Part shown: positions 25,396 through 35,385 of the stretch, one piece after another
Position numbering within the stretch: position 1 is the first letter of the stretch
How the letters are laid out: each line of letters starts with the position of its first letter
Source: Sphingomonas sp. Leaf17
Lineage (GTDB): Bacteria > Pseudomonadota > Alphaproteobacteria > Sphingomonadales > Sphingomonadaceae
Assembly: GCF_001421505.1 (NCBI RefSeq)
Contig: NZ_LMKL01000001.1
Location: forward strand, 558,001 to 622,000
Direction: 5' to 3'
Length of the DNA: 64,000 nt
Program-made: the position numbers and the translations under genes
The notes under the pieces: model-generated
What the model saw: the letters and a program-made list of their open reading frames with translations, nothing else
Databases searched by the model: none
Told to the model about the DNA's origin: nothing

Positions 25396-28300
25396 TCGTT
25401 CGCACCTGATCGCGCTGGCGCTTGCCACCGCGCTGATGTCCGTGCCGGCATCCGCGCAGGTGGCACGGCCGACCGAGAACCTTGCGGCCCCCGTCAAGAC
25501 TTTTGGCCGCGTATCCTACGACGCGCGGTCGCTGATGATCGACGGCAAGCGTCAGGTCATCTGGTCGAGCGAGTTCCACCCGTTCCGCCTGCCCAGCCCC
25601 GACCTGTGGCGCGACATCCTGCAAAAGATGAAGGCGAGCGGGTTCAACACCGTCGCGCTGTATTTCGACTGGGGCTATCACAGCCCGAAACAGGGCGTGT
25701 ACGACTTCACCGGCATCCGCGACGTCGAACGCGTGCTGACGATGGCGCAGGAGGAGGGGCTGTACGTCATCACCCGCGCCGGGCCGTATGTGAATGCGGA
25801 ACTGTCGCGCGGCGGTTTCCCGGGCTGGCTGGTCAACCAGAAGGCGCGCGCACGGACGGACGATCCGGCCTATCTGGCGGCGGTCGACGAATGGCTGACG
25901 CAGATCAACGCGATCATCGCCCGGCACCAGATCAACGGCGATGGCAAGGGACACAGCGGCAGCGTCATCCTGCACCAGATCGAAAACGAACTGGCGCTGA
26001 CGACCCCGACCCAGCGCCGCTACATGGACCACCTGTATGCCAAGGCGCGCGCCGACGGCATCACCGTGCCGCTGTTCCACAACGATCAGGGGCGCAACGG
26101 CTATTGGGTGCCCGAAAGCTCGACCGTCGCGGGCGTCGTGAAAGGCCCGGGCGATCTCTACGCGTTCGATGGCTATCCCGGCGGCACCTGCACCGTCGCG
26201 GGTGTGCCGACCCGCAACGTGGCCGCGCCCGACTGGGGCTATTACGGCACTGGCGGCGCGAAGGGCGGTGCCTCGGCCTCGCCCGACACCCCGGCGTTCC
26301 TGGCGGAATTTGGCGGCGGCTGGTTCGATTACTGGGGATCGAACGGCGGGTACGAATGCAACGCGGTCCAGCGTGGCAAGCGGTTCCAGCGCGTGTTCTA
26401 CGGCACCAATCTGGCCAACGGCATCGACATCCAGAGCTTCTACATGGGGTTCGGGGGCACGAGCTGGGGCTGGCTGCCCGCGCCGGTAGTGTTCACCAGC
26501 TACGACTATGGCGCGGCGATTTCCGAAGCGCGCGCGGTGCGCGGCAAGGCGGAGGAAATGAAGCAGCTCGGCGGGCTGATCGCCGCCGTGCCGGACCTCG
26601 CCGGCATGGTCCCGGCCGTGCCGGTGCAGGTGTCCTCACCAGCCGTGCAGGTCTATCACAACCGCAGCCCGGAGAGCGACGCGCGCTTCCTGATGGTGAC
26701 GCACAAACCCTCCAACGGGCAGACCGACGACCGCTTCACGATCACCGCCGACCTGCCGGACGGACGCTACACCTTCCCGCAGGGGGAACCGGCGCGGCTG
26801 AACGGCTTCGATGCCAAATGGCTGGTCGCCGGGGTGAACCTTGGCGGGCAGCGGCTGGTCTATTCGACGTCGGAATTGCAGACCGCGCTGACGATCGACG
26901 GCGACGACGTAATGCTGCTGTACGGCCGGGCGGGCGAGACGGGCGAGACCGTGCTGCGCTATGCATCCGCGCCGACGATCACCGTGCTGGAGGGCGCAGC
27001 CACCAGCGTGTTCGATGCGGCCAAAGGGGATCTCCGGCTCGATTACGATCACCGCGGCCGGTCTATCGTGCGGATCGCCGGCGGCGGACGCCCGGCCCTG
27101 ACGCTGATCCTCGCCGACGAGGCGGAGGCCGTCCGCTACTGGCGGGGCAGCGACGCGGTTTTGGTGCGGGGACCGGCGCTGCTGCGCGCGACGAAGGCGA
27201 CGGGCGGCACGCTCGCGCTGATCGGCGACACGGCCGAGGCGACGCCGCTCGAACTCTGGGCGCCCAAGGCCCTGCGGTCGGTACGGTGGAACGGCGCAAC
27301 CGTCGCGCTGACGACGACGAAGACCGGCAGCCGGGTGGCGGCACGGCCATTGGCCGGCCCGACGCCCGTGACTCTACCCGCCCTGACCGGCTGGCGGTCC
27401 GCGAACGGCTCGCCGGAAGCCGAGCCGGGGTTCGACGACAGCGCGTGGCAAGCGATCGACGGGCGCGGCGCTGCAACGATTACCGCAAAGCCCGACGGCC
27501 AGCCGAACCTGACGATGGATTCTTACGGCTTCCACGACGGCGACGTCTGGTATCGCGGGCGCTTCACCGGCACCCTTGATGCCAAGCAGATCGCGCTGTT
27601 CTACGGCGGCGGCGGTTCGGGGATGGTGCAGGTCTGGGTCGATGGCGTGTTCGCCGGCCAGAACGAGCTTCCCGGCGGCCTGCCGCGCCCGATCACCACT
27701 GGCGGCGCCCGTTTCGACCTGCCGGCATCGGCACAGGCCCCCGGCGAACATGTGCTGAGCGTGATGGTCCGCAACAACGGCCACAACTGGGATCTCGATT
27801 CCGACGATTATCACAAGGAAGCGCGCGGGCTGATCTCGGCGTCGATCGAGGCGCCCGGCGGGCGCAGCTTCGCCATACCCATCGCGTGGAAGATCCAGGG
27901 CAAGCAGGGCGGCGAAGTCCTGCCCGATCCGGCGCGCGGCCCCGCCAACAATGGCGGCCAATATGGCGAACGGTTCGGCTGGCACCTGCCCGGCTTCGAC
28001 GACACCGGCTGGACCGCGACGACGCTGCCCGCCACCACGGTCACGCCCGGCACGACGTGGTATCGCACGCAGTTCGATCTGGCGCTGCCCAAGGGGCAGG
28101 ACAGCACGATTGCGCTGGCGTTCGGCGACACCGCCACGCCGCGCTCGGTCGCGCGGTATCGCGCGCTGCTGTTCGTCAATGGCTGGAACATGGGGCAGTT
28201 CATCGCCCATGTCGGGCCGCAGCGTGTCTTCCCGATCCCAGAGGGCATCCTGAACCACCACGGGAGCAACACCGTGGCGCTGGCCGTCACGTCAGACGGC

Positions 28301-28411
28301 CAGCCGGGCGATGCGGTAGAACAGGTCCGGCTGGTGTCGCTGCGCACCGTCAGGGGCGGCGTGCCCGTGCGGATGGTCGCTGCACCCGCGCGGGCAGGCA
28401 ACGCACCATGA
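25388..28411 (+). CDS. Beta-galactosidase, glycoside hydrolase family 35
   Basis: 1007 aa exported enzyme (signal peptide to ASAQ, residue 24). GH35 motifs: WSSEFHPFRLPSPDLWRD, RAGPYVNAELSRGGFPGW (130-147), acid/base Glu201 in IENEL, and nucleophile Glu307 in LAEFGG. Beta-sandwich domains follow, with two jelly-roll galactose-binding regions near the C-terminus (WYRGRF, WYRTQF). It removes terminal beta-galactose from RG-I side chains and works naturally with the GH53 galactanase encoded next. Translation is coupled to both neighbours (8-bp and ATGA overlaps). Confidence 0.92.
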   Translation: MTDRSHLIALALATALMSVPASAQVARPTENLAAPVKTFGRVSYDARSLMIDGKRQVIWSSEFHPFRLPSPDLWRDILQKMKASGFNTVALYFDWGYHSPKQGVYDFTGIRDVERVLTMAQEEGLYVITRAGPYVNAELSRGGFPGWLVNQKARARTDDPAYLAAVDEWLTQINAIIARHQINGDGKGHSGSVILHQIENELALTTPTQRRYMDHLYAKARADGITVPLFHNDQGRNGYWVPESSTVAGVVKGPGDLYAFDGYPGGTCTVAGVPTRNVAAPDWGYYGTGGAKGGASASPDTPAFLAEFGGGWFDYWGSNGGYECNAVQRGKRFQRVFYGTNLANGIDIQSFYMGFGGTSWGWLPAPVVFTSYDYGAAISEARAVRGKAEEMKQLGGLIAAVPDLAGMVPAVPVQVSSPAVQVYHNRSPESDARFLMVTHKPSNGQTDDRFTITADLPDGRYTFPQGEPARLNGFDAKWLVAGVNLGGQRLVYSTSELQTALTIDGDDVMLLYGRAGETGETVLRYASAPTITVLEGAATSVFDAAKGDLRLDYDHRGRSIVRIAGGGRPALTLILADEAEAVRYWRGSDAVLVRGPALLRATKATGGTLALIGDTAEATPLELWAPKALRSVRWNGATVALTTTKTGSRVAARPLAGPTPVTLPALTGWRSANGSPEAEPGFDDSAWQAIDGRGAATITAKPDGQPNLTMDSYGFHDGDVWYRGRFTGTLDAKQIALFYGGGGSGMVQVWVDGVFAGQNELPGGLPRPITTGGARFDLPASAQAPGEHVLSVMVRNNGHNWDLDSDDYHKEARGLISASIEAPGGRSFAIPIAWKIQGKQGGEVLPDPARGPANNGGQYGERFGWHLPGFDDTGWTATTLPATTVTPGTTWYRTQFDLALPKGQDSTIALAFGDTATPRSVARYRALLFVNGWNMGQFIAHVGPQRVFPIPEGILNHHGSNTVALAVTSDGQPGDAVEQVRLVSLRTVRGGVPVRMVAAPARAGNAP

Positions 28412-29637
28412 TTACCCGCCGGACATTCGGTGCGGGTGCGGGCGCGGCGGCCTGCCTTGCCGCCATCCCCCGCCCCGCGCTGGCCGCCGGCGGCGCGCGA
28501 CCCTGGCCGTATCTGATCGGCGCGGATGTCTCGTGGATCCCCGAGGACGAATTTGCCGGCGCGACGTATTTCGCGGACGGCGTGGCGAAGGATCCGCTGG
28601 TAATCCTGCGCGATGCCGGGTTCAACGCGATCAAGCTGCGGCTGTTCGTCGATCCGGCCCGGGGCTATTCGTCGGGCAAGCCCGGCGGCCCGTGGTGCGA
28701 CCTGCCGCGCACGATCGCGTTTGCGAAGCGGATCAAGGCGGCCGGTTTCCACCTGTCGCTGACGCTGCATTATTCCGATACCTGGGCCGATCCGCAGCAT
28801 CAGGACAAGCCGGCCGCGTGGGCCGCGCTGACGTTCGCGCAACTGGTCGATGCGGTCCACCGGCATACCGTCGACGCGCTGTCGGCGATGGCGCGCGCGG
28901 GGGCCGCACCCGATCTTGTGGTGATCGGCAACGAGACGACGTTCGGCATGCTGTGGCCGGACGGCCGCGTGCCGCTGACGATTCCGACCGGCAATCCGCA
29001 GACCGATGCGGTCCATATGCGCGTGCCCGGCGCGGGCGGTTACGACCGGTTCGCGATGCTGCTGAAGGCGGGAATCGCGGGCGCGCGCGCGGCGACCCCG
29101 GCGGCGCGGGTGGCGGTACACAACCACCTTGGCCGGCACTGGCCGATCGTCCGCCACTGGATGGACAATCTGCTCCGGCGCGGCGTGACCTTCGATGCCA
29201 CCGGCTTCTCCTGCTATCAGCAACAGGCGCAGGGCGACTGGGCGCGAACCTTTGCCGAATTCGCCAAAGCCTATCCCGATCACGGTTTCCTCGCGCTCGA
29301 ATACTCGTCGCGCAAACGCTATGTGAACGACCTCGTCCATGCGCAGCCGCATGGCTGGGGCAGCTTCATCTGGGAGCCGACACGGCATCAGGAAGCGATC
29401 TTCACGCGGAACGGGATCAACGCGGGCGAAGGGCCGAAGCCGGACCTGCTGTCGCAGGGGATCAACACCGCCGAGGCACCGGGTGCCGTTACGGAACCGA
29501 ACACACCAGCCGACGGAGCAACACCGTCAGACGACGATGGCGGCCGCTACGACGCCGATCCCGCCTTCATCACCCTCTACCAGACAATGGCGCGCGACTA
29601 CGGCCTTGCCCCCGTGCGCCCCAACAGGAGACGATAA
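28408..29637 (+). CDS. Endo-beta-1,4-galactanase (arabinogalactanase), GH53
   Basis: 409 aa. Twin-Arg type signal (ITRRTFGAGAGAAACLA), then a (beta/alpha)8 barrel. Family hallmarks: IGADVSWIPEDE near the start, GFNAIKLRLF, LHYSDTWADPQHQ, acid/base Glu176 in GNETTFGMLWP, and nucleophile Glu298 in LEYSS. It cuts beta-1,4-galactan side chains of RG-I internally. The start overlaps GH35 (ATGA). A low-complexity Thr/Pro/Asp-rich segment near 360-380 precedes the last helix. Confidence 0.92.
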   Translation: MITRRTFGAGAGAAACLAAIPRPALAAGGARPWPYLIGADVSWIPEDEFAGATYFADGVAKDPLVILRDAGFNAIKLRLFVDPARGYSSGKPGGPWCDLPRTIAFAKRIKAAGFHLSLTLHYSDTWADPQHQDKPAAWAALTFAQLVDAVHRHTVDALSAMARAGAAPDLVVIGNETTFGMLWPDGRVPLTIPTGNPQTDAVHMRVPGAGGYDRFAMLLKAGIAGARAATPAARVAVHNHLGRHWPIVRHWMDNLLRRGVTFDATGFSCYQQQAQGDWARTFAEFAKAYPDHGFLALEYSSRKRYVNDLVHAQPHGWGSFIWEPTRHQEAIFTRNGINAGEGPKPDLLSQGINTAEAPGAVTEPNTPADGATPSDDDGGRYDADPAFITLYQTMARDYGLAPVRPNRRR

Positions 29638-30750
29638 TTGGCTGCCCTCACCCACAACGTGCCGCGCGCGGACGTCACCGCCGCGATCGCCAAGCTGATG
29701 GACAATCTGGTCAACATCAAGGACGAAACCGGCGAGTTCCTGCTGCGGCTGGACGACGGCCGGGTCATCGACACCAAGGGCTGGGCCGGCTGGGAATGGA
29801 CCCACGGCGTCGGCCTGTTCGGCATGTGGCGCTATTACGAGCAGACCGGCGACGCCGGCGCGCTGGCGATCATCAAACAGTGGTTCGAGGATCGCTTCGC
29901 CGAGGGTACGCCGACCAAGAACATCAACACGGTCGCGCCGTTCATCACGCTCGCCTATCTCTACGAACGCGAGCCGGATCCGCGCTACATCCCCTATCTC
30001 GACACCTGGGCCGAATGGCTGATGGCCCCCGACGGCCTGCCCAAGACCGAGGAGGGCGGGTTCCAGCATATCGTCTACAATGACGAAAATCCCGGCGAAA
30101 TGTGGGACGACACGCTGATGATGTCGGTGCTGCCGCTCGCCAAGATCGGCCTGCTGCTGAACCGTCCGCACTATGTCGAGGAGGCCAAGCGCCAGTTCCT
30201 GGTCCACATCAAGTATCTGTTCGACAAGAAGACCGGCCTTTGGTTCCACGGCTGGGACTTCAACGGCCGGCACAATTTCGCCGAGGCGCTGTGGGCGCGC
30301 GGCAATTGCTGGGTGACAATCGCGATCCCCGAGATCATCGAGATTCTCGATCTGCCGGTGGGCGATGCGTTGCGCACCTTCCTGATCGACACGCTGGCCG
30401 CGCAGGTGAAGACGCTGGCCGAGACGCAGGACGAAAGCGGCCTGTGGCACACGCTGGTGATGGACCCGACCAGCTATCTGGAGGCGTCGGCGACGGCTGG
30501 TTTCGCCTATGGCATCCTGAAAGGCGTCCGCAAAGGCTATCTGCCGCGCCATTACGAGGCGGTCGGGATCAAGGCGGTCAAGGGCGTGCTCGCCAATATC
30601 GACGACGCAGGCGAGCTGAAGCAGGTCAGCTTCGGCACGGCGATGGGCGACACCCAGCAATTCTACAAGGACATCGCGCTCACCTCGATGCCTTATGGCC
30701 AGAGCCTGGCGATGGTCGCGCTGGCCGAGTTCCTGCGCACGTACATCTGA
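29638..30750 (+). CDS. Unsaturated rhamnogalacturonyl hydrolase, GH105
   Basis: 370 aa cytoplasmic-type (alpha/alpha)6 barrel without signal peptide. Motifs KGWAGWEWTHGVGLFGMWRY, the WDDTLMM catalytic Asp region (157-158) and FNGRHNFAEALWARGNCW match the YteR type. It hydrolyses unsaturated GalA-Rha from PL11/PL26 action, freeing L-rhamnose, and so links depolymerisation to the rhamnose pathway. The start is TTG directly after the GH53 stop, with AGGAG 8 bases upstream; no ATG fits as well. A palindromic repeat follows. Confidence 0.92.
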   Translation: MAALTHNVPRADVTAAIAKLMDNLVNIKDETGEFLLRLDDGRVIDTKGWAGWEWTHGVGLFGMWRYYEQTGDAGALAIIKQWFEDRFAEGTPTKNINTVAPFITLAYLYEREPDPRYIPYLDTWAEWLMAPDGLPKTEEGGFQHIVYNDENPGEMWDDTLMMSVLPLAKIGLLLNRPHYVEEAKRQFLVHIKYLFDKKTGLWFHGWDFNGRHNFAEALWARGNCWVTIAIPEIIEILDLPVGDALRTFLIDTLAAQVKTLAETQDESGLWHTLVMDPTSYLEASATAGFAYGILKGVRKGYLPRHYEAVGIKAVKGVLANIDDAGELKQVSFGTAMGDTQQFYKDIALTSMPYGQSLAMVALAEFLRTYI

Positions 30751-30757
30751 CGATCTC

Positions 30758-30785
30758 GTGCTCCTGCCTGCGCAGGCAGGAGCAC
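30758..30785. repeat. 28-bp perfect palindrome between GH105 and MFS genes
   Basis: The arms GTGCTCCTGCCTGC and GCAGGCAGGAGCAC form a complete 28-bp palindrome, 8 bp after the GH105 stop and 51 bp before the transporter start. No T-run follows, so it looks like a REP-type intergenic element or mRNA-stabilising hairpin rather than a classical terminator. Confidence 0.65.
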
Positions 30786-30836
30786 AATGCCCCATCCACA
30801 CAGCCCCGCCTGAACAATGCGGGCTGAGGAGAGCAC

Positions 30837-32381
30837 ATGGCCACCGACCCCATCGCCGCCCGGCCCATCCTGCCTACGACACCATCACGCCCGGTGCGCT
30901 GGTACAATCTGCTCGCCTACGGCTCGAACGACGTGCTCGGCGCGGGGTCGATGGCGGTCATCTCGACGTGGATCCTGATCTTCTACACCAGCTTTTGCGG
31001 GCTGTCGGCGGCGCAGGCGACGATCATTTTCGGCGTCGCGCGCGTGCTGGACGCGTTTACCAGTCCGATGATCGGCCACCTGTCCGACAATATCGGCCGC
31101 AGTTGGCTGGGCCGCAAGTTCGGGCGACGCCGGATCTTCATCCTCGCCGCGATCCCGCTGCTGCCGTCCTTTGCGATCATGTGGGTCGCGGGCCAGGGCT
31201 TCTGGTATTATCTCGTCACCTACGTCCTGTTCGAGATGGTGTACGCCATGGAGATCATCCCGTACGAGACGCTCGCCTCCGAAATGGCGACCGATTACCG
31301 GACCAAGGCGAAGTTCGCCGGCGCGCGGATCCTGTGCGGGCAGTGCTCGGCAATCGCGGCGGCATTCCTGCCGGGCTGGCTGATCGCCTATCTGGGGCCG
31401 GATTCGCCCGACACCTATCTGTATATGGGCATCATTTTCTCGATATTGTTCATGGGCGCGGCCGGCCTGCTCTATGCGTTCAGCTGGGAGCGGCAGCGGC
31501 CGGCGGGGCTGGACGAGATCGCGGCGGTCGAGAAGCCGACGCTCGGCGCGGCCTTCAAGGCGCTGTACCGCAACCTGTTCTCGACACTGCGGATCCGGGC
31601 GTTCCGGCTGCATCTCGGCATGTATCTGGGCGGCTATATCAGCCAGGATATCTACAACGCGGCCTTTACCTATTTCGTGATCTTCGCGCTGGCCGGGTCG
31701 ACCGCGGTGGTCGCCAACCTCGTCGGCGTGACGTATATCGTCCAGCTGGTCGCCGTCGTGCTGGCGATCAACTTCGCGCTGCGCCTGTCGCCGGCCGCCG
31801 CCTACCGCTTCGCCGCGCTCAGCTTCGCGATCGGGGTCGTGATCTTCCTCGCGATGTATGCGGCGGGCTATACCGCGACGTCCGCGCTGTTCTGGCTGCC
31901 GGTGGTGTTCGCCGGGCTGGGTCGCGGCGCGCTGAACTATATCCCTTGGGCGACGTACAATTACATGGCCGACGTCGATGAGATCGTCACCGGCCGCCGT
32001 CGCGAGGGCGCGTTCGCCGGCGTGATGACGTTCGTGCGCAAGATGAGCCAGGCGCTGGCGGTGATCCTGGTCGGGCAGGTCATGCAGGCGTCGGGCTTCG
32101 TGTCCAAGGCGACCGAACAAAGCCCGCAGGCGATCCATGCGATCGTCGCGGTGCTGGGCGCGGGCACGATCGCGATGCTGGTGTTCGGCGTCCTCGTTTC
32201 GACGCGGTTTCGCCTGACCCCCGGCACGCACGCGATCCTGCTGGACGAGATCGAGCATCTGCGGCGTGGCGAACGCACCCCCTCCAGCGCCGACAACGCC
32301 CGCGTGGTCGAGGATCTGTCGGGCTGGTCCTATGACACGCTGTGGGGCAACAATCCGGTGGCGGCGGCCGGCACGCGGTAA
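30837..32381 (+). CDS. MFS sugar:cation symporter (GPH/MelB-like)
   Basis: 514 aa, about 12 membrane helices. The GPH-type N-terminus (VRWYNLLAYGSNDVLGAGSM), the DAFTSPMIGHLSDN loop between helices 2 and 3, and LGRKFGRRRIFIL point to glycoside-pentoside-hexuronide symport. The ATG follows GAGGAGAG. As last gene of the GH35-GH53-GH105 run it most likely carries galactose, an unsaturated disaccharide or a galacturonide across the inner membrane; rhamnose has its own carrier, RhaT. Substrate not determined. Confidence 0.85.
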   Translation: MATDPIAARPILPTTPSRPVRWYNLLAYGSNDVLGAGSMAVISTWILIFYTSFCGLSAAQATIIFGVARVLDAFTSPMIGHLSDNIGRSWLGRKFGRRRIFILAAIPLLPSFAIMWVAGQGFWYYLVTYVLFEMVYAMEIIPYETLASEMATDYRTKAKFAGARILCGQCSAIAAAFLPGWLIAYLGPDSPDTYLYMGIIFSILFMGAAGLLYAFSWERQRPAGLDEIAAVEKPTLGAAFKALYRNLFSTLRIRAFRLHLGMYLGGYISQDIYNAAFTYFVIFALAGSTAVVANLVGVTYIVQLVAVVLAINFALRLSPAAAYRFAALSFAIGVVIFLAMYAAGYTATSALFWLPVVFAGLGRGALNYIPWATYNYMADVDEIVTGRRREGAFAGVMTFVRKMSQALAVILVGQVMQASGFVSKATEQSPQAIHAIVAVLGAGTIAMLVFGVLVSTRFRLTPGTHAILLDEIEHLRRGERTPSSADNARVVEDLSGWSYDTLWGNNPVAAAGTR

Positions 32382-32405
32382 CCCCGCGCGTCGCCGGGCC
32401 GGTCG

Positions 32406-33248
32406 TTAATCGAGGAAGCCGGTCTGGCGGAGCCATGCCGCGCAGAGCATCGGCCAAAGCGCAACCGGCTGCCCCCGCGTATCAAGCGCGAAGCCGTGCG
32501 GCGCGTCGGCGAAGATGTGGAGATCTGCCGCGCCGCCGGTCGCCTGCCATGCCGCGTACAGCCGGCGCGCATTTTCGATCGGGACGACCGGATCATTGCC
32601 GGCATAGACGATGAACGCGGGCGGCGGCGACGGCAGCAACTGCGCGTCGGGCTGCAGCCGGTCGTACATCGCCTGCTTCTCGACCGGCGGCAGCGGCGGC
32701 TTGTCGGCGACGATCGTCCGGCCGGCCGCGTTGGTGGAAACCGGCGCATAGCCGATCACCAGGACATCGGGCCGCGTTGCCTGGTCGGGATGGCGCGACA
32801 CCGGCGGCGTCCAGTCATCGGGATAGGCGGCCGCCAGACAGGCGGCGAGGTGCCCGCCCGAGGACAACCCCACCACGCCCAGCCCGGCGGAAGCAAGACC
32901 GTGCGCGCGGATCAGGCGCATCGCCTCGCGCGCATCGTCGAGCGGCGCGGCGACGCCGTTGGCCGCGTTGGGAAAACGGTGGAGCAGCACGAAGGCGTGA
33001 TAGCCAAGCCCGGTCAGCCAGCGGGCAACCTGCACCCCTTCCCTGCCCGCCATCAGCGCGGTGTAGCCACCGCCGCCGATCACCAGCATCGCGCGCCCGT
33101 TCGGCACCAATGGGTGAAACCCGAGCACCGCCGGCTGGTTCACCGCCGTGACGATGGCGACGTCGGGTGCGGCCGTGCCATCGTCGAACGTCACCGACGC
33201 TGCATCGGCCCATAGCGGCCAGACCGTCTGCGCGCCGAGCATCAGCAT
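32406..33248 (-). CDS. Alpha/beta hydrolase (esterase/lipase-like)
   Basis: 280 aa. Oxyanion-hole segment GGGGYTAL (58-65), nucleophile elbow GLSSGG (Ser129), acid in AGNDPVVP and His in APHGFAL form a BD-FAE/dienelactone-type triad. The N-terminus is short and weakly hydrophobic, so export is uncertain. It is the last gene of the seven-gene rhamnose operon and overlaps GH43 by 7 bp. A carbohydrate deacetylase role is likely from context. Confidence 0.8.
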   Translation of the reverse strand: MLMLGAQTVWPLWADAASVTFDDGTAAPDVAIVTAVNQPAVLGFHPLVPNGRAMLVIGGGGYTALMAGREGVQVARWLTGLGYHAFVLLHRFPNAANGVAAPLDDAREAMRLIRAHGLASAGLGVVGLSSGGHLAACLAAAYPDDWTPPVSRHPDQATRPDVLVIGYAPVSTNAAGRTIVADKPPLPPVEKQAMYDRLQPDAQLLPSPPPAFIVYAGNDPVVPIENARRLYAAWQATGGAADLHIFADAPHGFALDTRGQPVALWPMLCAAWLRQTGFLD

Positions 33249-34321
33249 CCCGGCTTCGCCCCGTCGAACGAGGAATGACCCGGCGTGCAGGGATGCGTCG
33301 GATACGCCTCGCCATCCAGTTCGGTCGCCTCGCGCACCACCGACAGCCGATCGCCGTCGTCGCGCATTTCATAGAGCTTGCCGAGTGCGAAATTGAACGG
33401 GCGGTGGAGGATCATCATCAACCGCCCGTCGAATGCGCGGAACAGCATGCCGTGCCCGCTGTCGCGCTCGACCAGCGGGCCGAGCTGGTCCCACGGCCCC
33501 GCGATGTCGCCGGAGCGCGACCGGGCCTGCCCCTCGACATAGCCCTTCTTCCCGTAACTCGACCACAGCATCAGCAATGTGCCGGTTTTGCTGCGATACA
33601 GTTGCGGGCCATCGGTGACGTAGACGGTGTCGCCATCGGGTTGTTTCTGGCCGACCACCCACGCCGCGTCGTTCGCGCCGAACAGGCGTTTCGACGGATC
33701 CGCCACCGACAGATCGTGCTTCAGCGGCGCGGCCTCGATCGTGCCGATCGTCGTCTGCCACCATTCATGAGCGTAGACGAGCCACGGCTTGCTCTTCGGA
33801 TCGACGTACAGCGTGCCGTCCAACGTCATTTGGTCGCTGGCGATGATCGGCTCGCCGTTCCGCACCAGCGTATAGGGGCCGTCGATCCGGTCGGCGACAG
33901 CCAGCACGGTGCCGCGACGATAGGTGGCGCGCGCGCCGTTGGGCGCGAGCGGCGATGCGGGATCGTGGAAGGTCGTGAACAGATACCAGCGGTTGTTCCA
34001 GCGGTGCACCTCGGGCGCCCAGCTTCCCGCCTTTGCCCACACGCCGGCGGGCAGCACGAAGGCGAGCTTCGGCCTAGTCCAGTGCTTCAGGTCGCGGCTG
34101 GCATAGACCATCGTGCCAAGGCGCGGATCGCCGGTCATCGCCGCCTCGTTGCGGGTGAACAGATAATAGGTCCGCGTGGCCGTGTCGGCGACGATCCAGG
34201 GATCGTGAAGCTGCATCGCCGTCATCAGCAACGGCGCGTCAGCCACCGCCGGCGGCGTGGCCGGCGCGGCCCCGCCAAGCGCCAGCAACCCGGCGGCGAT
34301 CAGGTGCGCGATGCGGGTCAT
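33242..34321 (-). CDS. Glycoside hydrolase family 43 protein
   Basis: 359 aa exported enzyme (signal peptide to about residue 27) with a five-bladed propeller pattern. LHDPWIVAD gives the catalytic-base Asp40, AGSWAPEVHRW is the family WAPEV element, TLDGTLYVDP the second Asp, and VYAHEWWQ a conserved Glu-bearing stretch. GH43 enzymes with this layout remove arabinofuranose, xylose or galactose; arabinan side chains of RG-I are the likely target. The start at 34321 overlaps the RhaT stop (ATGA); a longer upstream frame is RhaT shadow. Confidence 0.83.
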   Translation of the reverse strand: MTRIAHLIAAGLLALGGAAPATPPAVADAPLLMTAMQLHDPWIVADTATRTYYLFTRNEAAMTGDPRLGTMVYASRDLKHWTRPKLAFVLPAGVWAKAGSWAPEVHRWNNRWYLFTTFHDPASPLAPNGARATYRRGTVLAVADRIDGPYTLVRNGEPIIASDQMTLDGTLYVDPKSKPWLVYAHEWWQTTIGTIEAAPLKHDLSVADPSKRLFGANDAAWVVGQKQPDGDTVYVTDGPQLYRSKTGTLLMLWSSYGKKGYVEGQARSRSGDIAGPWDQLGPLVERDSGHGMLFRAFDGRLMMILHRPFNFALGKLYEMRDDGDRLSVVREATELDGEAYPTHPCTPGHSSFDGAKPGC

Positions 34322-35385
34322 GCGACCGGTGCCACCGCGATGCTGTTGCCATAGCCGATCACGATCGTCGCGATCAGCAACAGCGCGATCCCCGCCCAGA
34401 CGACCGCCTTGATCCGCGTGCCCGCATCCTTCCACTCGCGAAAGGCAAAGCCCCACAGCGTACCAAAGATGATGATGCTCGCCATGTGCAACGTCCAGCT
34501 GGAAAAGCCCAGCCGCCCCATCTGGCTCTCGCCCATCGTGTAGAAGAAGAACTGGAAATACCAGGTGACGCCCGCCAGCGCGCTGAGCGCGTAATTGCGC
34601 AGCAGCGGTGGTCGTGCTCCCTCTGTCACCCGGCCGACCCACTGGACCGCGCTCCGGTTCCGGGCGATCAGCCACGCGCACCACACGCCATTGGTGAGCA
34701 GGCCGCCCGCCATGATGAGGCACAGGACGGGAAGCCCGGTCCACAGCGGCCCGGTGCCGGCCGCCGCCGACAGCGCCTTGATCGGCTCGCCCGCCGCCAG
34801 CCCGAACGCGAAGCAGGCGGACATGATGCCCGCGCCGATCGCGACGACCAGCCCTTTGCGGAAATAGAACTCGGCCACGACCGCCTGTTTCTGGTCCGGC
34901 GTCAGCGCCGCGTCCTTCATCGCGCCGGCAATGGCGACGACGACGATCCCCGCCAGCGTCAGGCCGATGCCGGCCAGCACGATGTTGCCGGACGTCGTCG
35001 CGATCAGCTTGTCGTAAAACTCCCCCGTGAAGGCGGGTGGGATCAGCGTGCCGAACACGGTGCACAGCCCCAGCACCACCGCCATGCCGAGCGACAGCCC
35101 GAGATAGCGCATGACCAGCCCGTACCCCAGCCCGCCAAACCCCCAGAGGACACCGAACATCACCGGCCACCACAGCGCAGCCGGCGGTGCACGGCCAAGC
35201 ACGCCAAGCAGATCCTGCGTCTGGAGGCTGGCGAAGAACCACGGGGCCACCAGCCACGACACGACACCGCCGGTCAGCCAGTAGATCTCCCACGACCAGC
35301 GTTGCACGCCGCGATAGGGGACGTAGAAACTGGCCGAGGCGAGTCCGCCGAGCCAGTGATACAGGACGCCGAGCAGCGGATTCAC
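34318..35385 (-). CDS. rhaT: L-rhamnose/proton symporter RhaT
   Basis: 355 aa with ten predicted membrane helices. The N-terminus (MNPLLGVLYHWLGGLASASF) and the stretch SWEIYWLTGGVVSWLVAPWF are diagnostic for RhaT, as is the late TWYFQFFFYTMGESQMG region. It imports L-rhamnose with H+ across the inner membrane. It overlaps both neighbours by 4 bp, so it is co-translated with the lactonase and GH43. Loss of this gene would cut the catabolic enzymes off from periplasmic rhamnose. Confidence 0.95.
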   Translation of the reverse strand: MNPLLGVLYHWLGGLASASFYVPYRGVQRWSWEIYWLTGGVVSWLVAPWFFASLQTQDLLGVLGRAPPAALWWPVMFGVLWGFGGLGYGLVMRYLGLSLGMAVVLGLCTVFGTLIPPAFTGEFYDKLIATTSGNIVLAGIGLTLAGIVVVAIAGAMKDAALTPDQKQAVVAEFYFRKGLVVAIGAGIMSACFAFGLAAGEPIKALSAAAGTGPLWTGLPVLCLIMAGGLLTNGVWCAWLIARNRSAVQWVGRVTEGARPPLLRNYALSALAGVTWYFQFFFYTMGESQMGRLGFSSWTLHMASIIIFGTLWGFAFREWKDAGTRIKAVVWAGIALLLIATIVIGYGNSIAVAPVA

